Assembly (NCBI GenBank): GCA_005882985.1
Contig: VBEJ01000114.1
Location: 1-37,282, forward strand
Direction of reading: 5' to 3'
DNA length: 37,282 nucleotides
From: Chloroflexota bacterium
GTDB lineage: Bacteria > Chloroflexota > Dehalococcoidia > SM23-28-2 > RBG-16-64-32
Below the pieces are notes generated by a model. It was given only the letters and a program-made list of their open reading frames with translations. It was not told where the DNA came from and made no database searches. The first letter of the stretch is position 1; the number at the start of each line of letters is the position of its first letter. A program made the position numbers and the translations under genes. Positions 24,191-30,813 of this stretch are shown here, piece by piece.

Positions 24191-24667
24191 ATGCTCGATC
24201 GCGTCGTCTTCATCCGCTACATCGAAGAGACCGAACCGCCTTGGGACCAGGGAAACGTCCCGTGGATCGTGCGCATCCTTGTCCGCTGGGGAATGACGAT
24301 CCTCGCCTTCGTCCTTGCCGAATGGTTCGTGAACGGGATCTGGGATGGGACACCGATCTTCCTTCAAGGGACCGAGGGCTATCTCGTCGCGCCCGCGATC
24401 TTCGTGATCGTTCGGGCCATCGTACGGCCGATCCTGATCTTCCTAACATGTCCGCTCCAGCTGATCACGCTCGGGCTCTTCATTCTCATCGTGAACGCGC
24501 TCGTTGTCGTGCTCGTGGAGGAGGTCTGCGATTGGTTCAATGTGAACTTCGAGATCGACGGCTTCTGGGCGGCGTTCGTTTTCGCCCTGGCCGTATCGGT
24601 TGTGACGTTCGCGCTCTCGCGGTTCCTCCGCCGCAGCCCGTTCGGCCCGCGCCGCCGCCTGTTCTAA
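24191..24667 (+). CDS. phage-holin-family four-helix membrane protein
   Basis: 158 residues with about four transmembrane segments: WIVRILVRWGMTILAFVLAE, GYLVAPAIFVIVRAIVRPIL, a third around CPLQLITLGLFILIVNALVV, and FWAAFVFALAVSVVTFALS. The loop IVRPILIFLTCPLQLITLGL is the signature of the family called phage holin 4_2 or mycobacterial 4-TMS holin-like. Despite the name these are common chromosomal membrane proteins without phage context, as here. ATG 24191 has no Shine-Dalgarno. Its stop overlaps the stop of the EF-Tu-like gene by 4 bp (convergent). Confidence 0.8.
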   Translation: MLDRVVFIRYIEETEPPWDQGNVPWIVRILVRWGMTILAFVLAEWFVNGIWDGTPIFLQGTEGYLVAPAIFVIVRAIVRPILIFLTCPLQLITLGLFILIVNALVVVLVEEVCDWFNVNFEIDGFWAAFVFALAVSVVTFALSRFLRRSPFGPRRRLF

Positions 24668-24918
24668 TCTACCCGATAGACGCGATCGCCGCCGCGCACG
24701 CGGTCGCTTACCTTCACGCCTATCTTGTCGCCGACCTTTGCCTCCTCCACTGACTCGTGCTCGACCTGCAGGCTCTCGACGACGAGCTCCATGTCCGTCG
24801 TGTGGCCCTTGATGCGCACGCGGTCGCCCACCTTGAGCGGCGCAGTCAGGTCGATCCCGGCGACGTTGATATGCGCGAAGTAGTCGTTGACGCGCCCGAT
24901 CTCCACCTCGTCTGCCAT
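24664..24918 (-). CDS. stand-alone EF-Tu domain 2-like protein
   Basis: 84 residues with the beta-barrel pattern of elongation-factor domain 2: VGRVNDYF-like opening (EIGRVNDYFAHINVAGIDL), LKVGDRVRIKGHTTDMELVVESLQ (GD-x-[VI]-x-[IF]-x-G followed by the strand that normally contacts the aminoacyl or ribosome side) and AKVGDKIGVKV, ending DRVYRV. It has no GTPase domain. Similar small proteins are annotated 'translation elongation factor-like'; their role is unknown. ATG 24918 has GAGGAGG 7 nt upstream; a GTG three bases earlier is less likely. A good promoter (TTGTGA/TAGAAT) precedes it. Confidence 0.75.
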   Translation of the reverse strand: MADEVEIGRVNDYFAHINVAGIDLTAPLKVGDRVRIKGHTTDMELVVESLQVEHESVEEAKVGDKIGVKVSDRVRGGDRVYRVD

Positions 24919-24943
24919 CACTGGACCTCCTCTTTGCGCCGCG

Positions 24944-24972
24944 ATTCTACACCCGCTCGCCTGCGCTCACAA
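24944..24972 (-). promoter_or_regulatory. promoter of the EF-Tu-like gene
   Basis: On the minus strand TTGTGA (24972-24967), a 17-nt spacer, and TAGAAT (24949-24944) lie 26 nt before the ATG, with GAGGAGG in the leader. Confidence 0.5.
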
Positions 24973-25037
24973 CATCGTCCGCCCCTTCCTACTCCCTGCC
25001 AGCCGCTTCCTTTACCATGGATACGGAGGTGAATGTC

Positions 25038-25544
25038 ATGACCTCGCCCCACCTGGACCTCGAACGCCGTATCGAGGATAGCCTGCCCGCACGACTACGG
25101 CGCCCGCTCGATACCATCGACAGCGCCGTTACCACGTTTCTGGAGCGCTACGGGATCACCGCGCTGCGCATCGCGCTGGCCGTTGTCTTCATCTGGTTCG
25201 GGACTTTGAAGGTGACCGGCCGCAGTCCGGTCGAAGACCTCGTGAAAGACACGATCTATTTTCTGCCGGCAGACACCTTCTTCATTATCATCGGCGTCTG
25301 GGAGATCATCATCGGCATTGGCCTTCTAATTCCGGTCGCGCTGCGCTTTACGCTGCTGCTCTTCTGGCTGCAGATGGCGGGCACCTTCCTCAGCCTGATC
25401 ATCCTCCCCGGCCGCTCCTTCCAGGACGGCAACCCGCTCCTTCTCACCGTCACTGGCGAGTTCATCATCAAGAACCTCGTCCTGATCGCGGCCGGGCTCG
25501 TTATCGGCTCGACCGTTCGCCGGCGCGCGTCACCGAAGACCTAG
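25038..25544 (+). CDS. DoxX/DUF417-like four-helix membrane protein
   Basis: 168 residues with four hydrophobic helices: ITALRIALAVVFIWFGTLKV, FIIIGVWEIIIGIGLLIP, a third from LRFTLLLFWLQMAGTFLSL, and FIIKNLVLIAAGLVIG. The FGTLKVTGRSPVEDLV loop and the G-x-W/E-I-x-x-G-x-x-L pattern fit DoxX-like or DUF417/YkgB-like proteins. Function unknown, possibly redox stress at the membrane. Start ATG 25038 is chosen because GGAGGT lies 7 nt before it; the ATG at 25017 precedes that site. Tail ends with basic RRRASPKT. Confidence 0.72.
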   Translation: MTSPHLDLERRIEDSLPARLRRPLDTIDSAVTTFLERYGITALRIALAVVFIWFGTLKVTGRSPVEDLVKDTIYFLPADTFFIIIGVWEIIIGIGLLIPVALRFTLLLFWLQMAGTFLSLIILPGRSFQDGNPLLLTVTGEFIIKNLVLIAAGLVIGSTVRRRASPKT

Positions 25545-25721
25545 CGCGAAGCAAGTCGGGCGTCGCGAACGCGTGAACCTGCCGCTACCCGCTACGTTCA
25601 TGCCTTTTTCTCGTTATGCACTTTCAGGAGTCGTTGATTGGGACATAACACTTGCGACCGTTTTCTTTGCGTCGCTGCAATGCTTCTATGCCTAACCTTC
25701 GTTCTGTAACGAGATAGCGAT

Positions 25722-28103
25722 ATGCAGCCGAGACCTCCCATCGAGCGCTTGCGGGAATCGCTCGCGGACGATATAAGCGGCGCCTGGAGCGGCGAAGAAG
25801 GAAGAGGCGTCAGCGTCCACGGCAGGGGCGGCCGTTCGCCTTTCAGCGGCCGGGCTCTTCTGCACGATGCTGCCCACATAGCGGGCTTCTTGCTCCTAGC
25901 TTTCGTGGCCTCGTTCTTCCTGGTGTATTGGTCGTACACTCGCGGCCTCGAGCCGCCGAACGAAGCGATCGCAGCGACGGGCGCTGGCTCGAGCACGGCC
26001 TACGACCGGTCTGGAAACACAGAGCTGTTCCAGTTCACCGATCCGTTGCAGGGCGTCCGAAACCCTGTCTCCCTCGATCGCATGTCGGCGTTCCTGGTGG
26101 CAGCCACGGTTGCGACTGAAGACCCGAGCTTTTTCGGCAACCCGGGCGTCAATTTCCGGGGCCTCGCGAGGGCGGCCTTTGAAAATCTCACGCCGTTCGG
26201 GCCGGGGTTCTTCTCGGGGAGTGGAGGCAGTTCGATTACGCAGCAGCTAGCCCGAAACGTCTATGTCGACCCCGCGGAGCGCTCCGACCGCAACCTTTCT
26301 CGCAAGCTGAAGGAAACAGCGATCGCGCTAGAGCTCAAACGACGCTACAGCGACCGCCAGATCCTCGAGTGGTACCTCAACCAGGTTTACTACGGCCATT
26401 CGGCGTACGGCGCCGAGGCGGCCGCCCGCGTGTATTTCGGCAAGAGCGCCGAAGACCTGACCCTGGCGGAGGCCGCGCTGTTGGCCGGCCTGCCGCAGGC
26501 GCCTGGCGAATACAGCCCCGCGGTCGTCGAAAATAGGGACAGGGCAAAGGCGCGTCAACTCCAGGTCCTCGACCTGATGCGCGACCACGCCGGCGAGATC
26601 AAGGAGATCGTGAGCGTCAAGCCGGAGGAGTTCGACGCGGCGAAGGCCCAGCCATTGAACTACGTCGGTACCCAGTTCGACGTGAAGGCGCCCCACTTCG
26701 TGTTCTTCGTCGAGGACCAGGTGGCCAAGATGTGCGCCGCTGGTCTGTTCAAGCCCCCAAAAGACATTTCCTGCGACAGCGTCGTCGGCCGCGGCGGCTT
26801 GAAGATAACAACGACGCTCGACCTCAATCTCCAGGCTCTCGGCGAGCGTGTGGTCGAAGAAGAGCTGGCCAAGAGCGAAGAGAAATCGGGCGGGCACAAC
26901 GGTTCGCTTGTTGCCATCCATCCGGAGACCGGTCAGATCCTCACCTACGTTGGCAGTCGCAATTACTTCCGAGACGACATCAGCGGGCAGGTGGATATAG
27001 CGTCATCGCAACAATCGCACGGCTCGGCGATGAAAGTGTTCACTTACCTGACGGCGTTCCAGAAAGGCTGGACGACGTCCACCTACGTGCAGGACGAGCC
27101 GCTGACGCTCGTTTCGGGAGACCCGTCCACGCAGGTCAACAACTGGAACTCGAAGTACCTTGGTAAGATCACCGTCCGCAAGGCCCTTTCGGAGTCTGTC
27201 AACACAGCGGCCGCCCGGACGGTGATAGAAGTTGGTGTTGACGACATGCGGGCGACCGCTCACCAGCTCGGCATCACAGACCTGCGGGAGGACAACTGCG
27301 GCCCGGCGGTTACCCTCGGCTCATGCGAGGTCAAGCTCGTCGACATGACTTATGCCTTTAGCGCGCTCGCCAACAATGGCATGATGCGAGGTCGCCCCAC
27401 GTCCGAAGGCGTGCCGGACGGCTTTCGCCAGCTCGATCCCGTCTCCGTACTCAAGATCCAGGATGCCTCCGGCCAGGTGCTCTATGAGTACACCAAGCCC
27501 GAGGAGCAGAAGGCCGTCGAGCCGGCGTACGCCTACATGCTCACCGATATTCTCTCGAAGGACGGGGCGAAGTGGTCGAACCTCACGATCGACCGGCCCG
27601 CCGGAGTCAAGACGGGGACCAGCGAGAAGTTCAGGGACGGAGTCGTTGTCGGCTATAGCCGAGACCTCGCCGCGGGCGTCTGGGTGGGCAACGCCGATGG
27701 CACGCCGATGTCGCCCGACACCTTCAGTTCCTCGAATACCGGCCCAATCTGGAAGCGCTTCATGCTAGAGGCGCACGCGATGCTCAAAGTGCCGGCACGT
27801 CAGTTCGACCGGCCGCCCGACGTCAAGCCCGTGAAATGCGGCGATTCGACGGACTTCGTGCGTGAGGGCCAAAACCCTTCTAAGCCGGGCGCTTGCAAAC
27901 CGTCCGGCGGGGGCGCGGACCCCACGCCCGAGGTGACTCCCGCAACAACACCGGACGCTACTCCGGCCGTTACGCCGGAGGTTACGCCTGCGCCAGCAAC
28001 CTCAACGCCCGAAACCAGCCGCTCGCCCACGTCTCAGGCCTCGCCCAGTCCGGATGCGAGCGCCACGCCGACTCCGGACGTGAGCCCGCGCCCGCGTCAG
28101 TGA
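25722..28103 (+). CDS. class A penicillin-binding protein (transglycosylase/transpeptidase)
   Basis: 793 residues. A cytoplasmic N-tail and one transmembrane helix (51-70) are followed by the GT51 glycosyltransferase domain: ATEDPSFF with catalytic Glu133, GGSSITQQLARN (168-179), RKLKETAIALELKRRYS and LNQVYYGHSAYG. The transpeptidase domain has SAMK (Ser435, Lys438), SVN (492-494) and KTGT (630-633), all intact. The usual R-Q-P-G-S before the active Ser is here QSHGSAMK. The last ~65 residues are a Pro/Thr/Ser-rich tail. It polymerises and crosslinks peptidoglycan on the outer face. The upstream 177-bp gap has only weak promoter-like elements; start ATG 25722 has a weak GAG-type ribosome site. 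It converges with the crotonase gene 19 bp away. Confidence 0.93.
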   Translation: MQPRPPIERLRESLADDISGAWSGEEGRGVSVHGRGGRSPFSGRALLHDAAHIAGFLLLAFVASFFLVYWSYTRGLEPPNEAIAATGAGSSTAYDRSGNTELFQFTDPLQGVRNPVSLDRMSAFLVAATVATEDPSFFGNPGVNFRGLARAAFENLTPFGPGFFSGSGGSSITQQLARNVYVDPAERSDRNLSRKLKETAIALELKRRYSDRQILEWYLNQVYYGHSAYGAEAAARVYFGKSAEDLTLAEAALLAGLPQAPGEYSPAVVENRDRAKARQLQVLDLMRDHAGEIKEIVSVKPEEFDAAKAQPLNYVGTQFDVKAPHFVFFVEDQVAKMCAAGLFKPPKDISCDSVVGRGGLKITTTLDLNLQALGERVVEEELAKSEEKSGGHNGSLVAIHPETGQILTYVGSRNYFRDDISGQVDIASSQQSHGSAMKVFTYLTAFQKGWTTSTYVQDEPLTLVSGDPSTQVNNWNSKYLGKITVRKALSESVNTAAARTVIEVGVDDMRATAHQLGITDLREDNCGPAVTLGSCEVKLVDMTYAFSALANNGMMRGRPTSEGVPDGFRQLDPVSVLKIQDASGQVLYEYTKPEEQKAVEPAYAYMLTDILSKDGAKWSNLTIDRPAGVKTGTSEKFRDGVVVGYSRDLAAGVWVGNADGTPMSPDTFSSSNTGPIWKRFMLEAHAMLKVPARQFDRPPDVKPVKCGDSTDFVREGQNPSKPGACKPSGGGADPTPEVTPATTPDATPAVTPEVTPAPATSTPETSRSPTSQASPSPDASATPTPDVSPRPRQ

Positions 28104-28122
28104 GTAGACCCCTACGATCTCC

Positions 28123-28893
28123 TTAGCCTTCGACGAAGTCAGAGAAGCTCCACGCGCCGCTGCGCCAGTGCGTGAGCCCTCTGGCGACTTCGCCTGAGCC
28201 GATCACTTCGAGGCCTAGCTCGCTCTCGCGCCGGAGCGCCGTCGCGAGGTCCGTCTCCCACTGTTCGTACACGGACCTGCGGTCGGAGCGAAGACACGCC
28301 TGCGGCAGCCGGGCGAGCGTGAGGGCAAGGCGTCGCGCTGTCTCGAGGGCCTCGCCCGGCTCGCACAGCCGGTTGACGAGGCCCATGCGTGCCGCCTCCT
28401 CCCCGCCGACGCCGCGACCGGTAAGGATCATGTCGATGGCCTGGCTCTGGCCGACGAGGCGGGGCAGGCGGACGGTGCCGCCGTCGCAGAGCGGGATGCC
28501 CCAGCGGCGACAAAAGACGCCGAAGACGGCATCACGGGCGGCCACGCGCAAGTCACACCAAAGCGCCAGTTCCAAGCCGCCTGCGACCGCGTGGCCCTCG
28601 ACAGCGGCGATCACCGGCTTCGACAGCATCGTGCGCGTCGGGCCGAGCGGCCCCGGCCCGTCCGGGCGGACGGTGATGCCCCGGCCCTCCATCATCGCCC
28701 TGAGGTCGCCCCCTGCCGAGAATTTTCCGCCGGCACCCGTGAGAATCGCGACCGATAGGTCCGGGTTTGCGTCGAACTTCTCGAACGCCTCGATCAGCCG
28801 CTCCGCCGTCTCCGCGTCAACCGCGTTGGCGACGTCCAGCCGGTCGATCGTAACAATCGCGATCGGGCCGTCGGTCTCATAGCGCACCGTCAT
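28123..28893 (-). CDS. enoyl-CoA hydratase/isomerase (crotonase) family protein
   Basis: 256 residues. The oxyanion-hole elements are present: FSAGGDLRAM (about 58-67) and GHAVAGGLELALWCDLRVA (from residue 100). However, the region that carries the first catalytic Glu in classical hydratases reads FCRRWGIPLCDGGTVRLPR; by eye, Cys128 stands where that Glu would be. This variant recurs in a distinct crotonase clade, so hydratase activity should not be assumed. AAGGAGG precedes the ATG. It starts 24 bp after the P450 gene on the same strand and is part of the TetR-controlled operon, which suggests that the P450 product is a CoA-linked acid or its precursor (inference). Confidence 0.87.
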   Translation of the reverse strand: MTVRYETDGPIAIVTIDRLDVANAVDAETAERLIEAFEKFDANPDLSVAILTGAGGKFSAGGDLRAMMEGRGITVRPDGPGPLGPTRTMLSKPVIAAVEGHAVAGGLELALWCDLRVAARDAVFGVFCRRWGIPLCDGGTVRLPRLVGQSQAIDMILTGRGVGGEEAARMGLVNRLCEPGEALETARRLALTLARLPQACLRSDRRSVYEQWETDLATALRRESELGLEVIGSGEVARGLTHWRSGAWSFSDFVEG

Positions 28894-28917
28894 TCGTTCC
28901 TCCTTCTCGGGATCCGC

Positions 28918-30066
28918 CTACAACGTAACGGGCAGGGCCTCGAGGCCGCGCAGGACCGGCGCCGGCCGCCAGCGCAGGTCAGCGCTCGCCAGGCGGAGCG
29001 CAGGGAAGCGGCGGACAGCAGCGGAGATCGCGATCTGGCCCTCGAGGCGGGCGAGCTGCGCGCCGAGGCAGAAGTGGATGCCCGACCCGAACGCCAGGTG
29101 CGGGCACGGGTCGCGCTGCAGGTCCAGCGTATCGGGCTCCGCGAATATTGCGGGGTCGCGGTTAGCGGACCCCACGATGATCCGCACGCCGTCCCCCGCC
29201 CGGATGGTCTCCCCGCCCATTTCGAAGTCATTCCTCACAATGCGGCCGCTGTACTGGACGGGCGAGTCGTAGCGGAGAAGCTCCTCGACAGCGCGCTTCT
29301 CGATGCCGTCTTCCGTCCCTAGCAGCTCGAGCTGGTCGCGGTTGCGCAGCAGCGCGAGAAGGCCGTTGGCGATCAGGTTGACGGTCGTCTCATGCCCGCC
29401 AACGAGCAGCAGGAGCAGCATTCCTAGCAGCTCTTGATGGCTCAGGAAGTCGCCCCGCTCCTCGGCTGCGAGCAGCGCGCTGATCAGGTCCTCGCGCGGA
29501 TCGGCCCTCCGCTTGGCGATCAGCTCGTCGAAGTACTGGAGAAGCTCGGTGCGTCCTTCGAAGGCGCTCATCGCGACGGACGGGTCGGTAATGGGGCCGA
29601 GCGCGACGGCGATCTTCTGCGACGCCCGCCGGAAGAAGTCCCGCCGCTCGGGCTCGACACCGATCAGCTCGGCGATGACCGTGATCGGCAACGGGTAGGC
29701 GAGGTCAGCGATTACTTCCATCTCGCCACGCGGAGCGACAGCGTCGAGCAGCTCGTCGACGATCTGATGGATGCGGCCGCCTAGCTGCTGAACCGTGCGC
29801 GCCGTGAACGCTTTGCTCACGAGCGAGCGGAGTCTCGTGTGGTCCGGCGGGTCGGTCACGAGCATCGAGAAGGCGGGGCCTTGCTCGGCGGAGAGGTTGT
29901 CGTCGTCCCGCAGAGCGGCAGCGACCTGGTCGTAGCGGGTGAGCAGCCAGCTGCCGCGCGTCTCGTCCCAGTGGACGGGGTCCGACTCCCGCAGCGCTTT
30001 GTAGTGTGAGTACGGGTCGGACAGGAACGCCTGCGAGAGCCAGTCTACAGCGGCGACTTTGGTCAT
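28918..30066 (-). CDS. cytochrome P450
   Basis: 382 residues, the size of soluble bacterial P450s. The I-helix oxygen-activation motif GGHETT (223-228), ExxR (Glu262, Arg265), and the heme-binding loop FGSGIHFCLGAQLAR with ligand Cys333 are all intact. The C-helix region DPPDHTRLRSLVSKAF is typical. It would hydroxylate a hydrophobic substrate using electrons from an external ferredoxin/reductase; none is encoded nearby. First gene of a P450-crotonase operon, divergent from tetR. The leader contains the 22-nt block also found at 6103-6124, ending 5 nt before the ATG; no good Shine-Dalgarno is visible. Confidence 0.93.
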   Translation of the reverse strand: MTKVAAVDWLSQAFLSDPYSHYKALRESDPVHWDETRGSWLLTRYDQVAAALRDDDNLSAEQGPAFSMLVTDPPDHTRLRSLVSKAFTARTVQQLGGRIHQIVDELLDAVAPRGEMEVIADLAYPLPITVIAELIGVEPERRDFFRRASQKIAVALGPITDPSVAMSAFEGRTELLQYFDELIAKRRADPREDLISALLAAEERGDFLSHQELLGMLLLLLVGGHETTVNLIANGLLALLRNRDQLELLGTEDGIEKRAVEELLRYDSPVQYSGRIVRNDFEMGGETIRAGDGVRIIVGSANRDPAIFAEPDTLDLQRDPCPHLAFGSGIHFCLGAQLARLEGQIAISAAVRRFPALRLASADLRWRPAPVLRGLEALPVTL

Positions 30067-30071
30067 TTAGG

Positions 30072-30093
30072 GAAGTTCGTTTTGTAGAATTGG
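30072..30093 (-). repeat. 22-nt leader block, copy 2 (see 6103-6124)
   Basis: On the minus strand it begins CCAATTCTAC and contains ACAAAACGAACTTC; 21 of 22 positions match the copy at 6103-6124, at the same 18-bp distance from the operator centre. Here it lies in the P450 mRNA leader. Confidence 0.7.
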
Positions 30094-30095
30094 GG

Positions 30096-30124
30096 TTGAA
30101 ATATACATACAGTATGTATATTAT
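30096..30124 (+). promoter_or_regulatory. tetR promoter
   Basis: TTGAAA (30096-30101), 17-nt spacer, TATTAT (30119-30124). The start point would lie ~6 nt before the ATG at 30137, so the transcript is nearly leaderless. The spacer is filled by the operator palindrome. Confidence 0.65.
30100..30122. promoter_or_regulatory. TetR operator, 23-bp palindrome
   Basis: A perfect inverted repeat around A30111 with core TATACATACAGTATGTATA (30102-30120), extended by AA/TT on each side. It fills the tetR promoter spacer and covers the P450 -10 box, so one bound regulator would block both genes. It is a good candidate for the site of the TetR protein encoded next to it; that pairing is inferred from position. 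Confidence 0.82.
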
Positions 30125-30143
30125 TTGGTCGTTGCGATGTCAA
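30115..30143 (-). promoter_or_regulatory. P450 operon promoter
   Basis: On the minus strand a consensus TTGACA (30143-30138), 17-nt spacer and TATACA (30120-30115). The -35 box lies inside the first codons of tetR and the -10 box inside the operator. Confidence 0.65.
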
Positions 30144-30760
30144 GGCCCGCCAAACAACAACGCTCCGAGCGGACGCGCCGCAGACTCCTCGATGCCGCGC
30201 GAGAGGTTTTCAGGCGGCACGGCTTCGCGGACGCCTCGATGGAAGAGATCGCGCAGCGCGCGGGGGTCAGCCGCGGCCCGCTCTACCACTACTTCGACAG
30301 CAAGCAGGACCTCTTCGCCGCAGTCTACGAAGAGGTCGAGCAGGCGCTGGCTGCCGAGATTGCTTCCGAGATCCAGAACCGCACCGCTGCCGAGACGGAC
30401 GCCTGGCAGCAGGTGCTTGTCTCGTCTCAGGCGTTCCTCGATGTCAGCCTGCACCCGGCCGTTCAGCGCATCGCTTTGCTCGAAGCGCCGACGGTACTCG
30501 GCTGGGAGGCCCGCGGCCACATTATGCGCTATGGCCTCGCGCTCATCCGGCGGGGCCTTCAGAACGCGATCGACCAGCGCCTGATCGAACCGCAGCCGGT
30601 CGAGCCGCTCGCCCACATCCTGCGGGCAGCGCTGAGCGAAGGGGCGCTGTACATTGCCCGCGCAAAGGACCAGGCGGCCGCCCGAGCCGAAGTCGGCGCC
30701 GCGATCGAGCGGCTGCTCGAAGGGCTGCGACAACGCCGGCAGCGCAAGTCGGGAAAATAG
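30137..30760 (+). CDS. TetR family transcriptional regulator
   Basis: 207 residues from ATG 30137. The N-terminal DNA-binding domain is typical: RTRRRLLDAAREVFRRHGFADASMEEIA, then the helix-turn-helix QRAGVSRGPLYHYFDSKQDLF (roughly residues 13-60; longest pieces quoted in parts). The C-terminal ligand-binding half is helical. It is divergent from the P450-crotonase operon, with a perfect palindrome between, so it most likely represses that operon and itself and is released by the P450 substrate or product (inference). A TTG at 30125 would extend it, but ATG 30137 fits the promoter and the usual start of the family. The same operator occurs near 6.08 kb, so it may have a second target. Confidence 0.9.
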   Translation: MSRPAKQQRSERTRRRLLDAAREVFRRHGFADASMEEIAQRAGVSRGPLYHYFDSKQDLFAAVYEEVEQALAAEIASEIQNRTAAETDAWQQVLVSSQAFLDVSLHPAVQRIALLEAPTVLGWEARGHIMRYGLALIRRGLQNAIDQRLIEPQPVEPLAHILRAALSEGALYIARAKDQAAARAEVGAAIERLLEGLRQRRQRKSGK

Positions 30761-30813
30761 CGCACCACGTCATGCGGTCCGAAATCAGCCCGATCTAAAG
30801 TACAACGTCAGCT

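Noticed and set aside
24191-24667. Prophage, because of the holin-family protein
   Set aside because: No other phage genes, integrase or att-like repeats nearby; this family is common on chromosomes.
28104-28122. Terminator between the convergent penicillin-binding protein and crotonase genes
   Set aside because: Only a 4-bp stem (GTAG/CTAC) and no T-run within the 19-bp gap.
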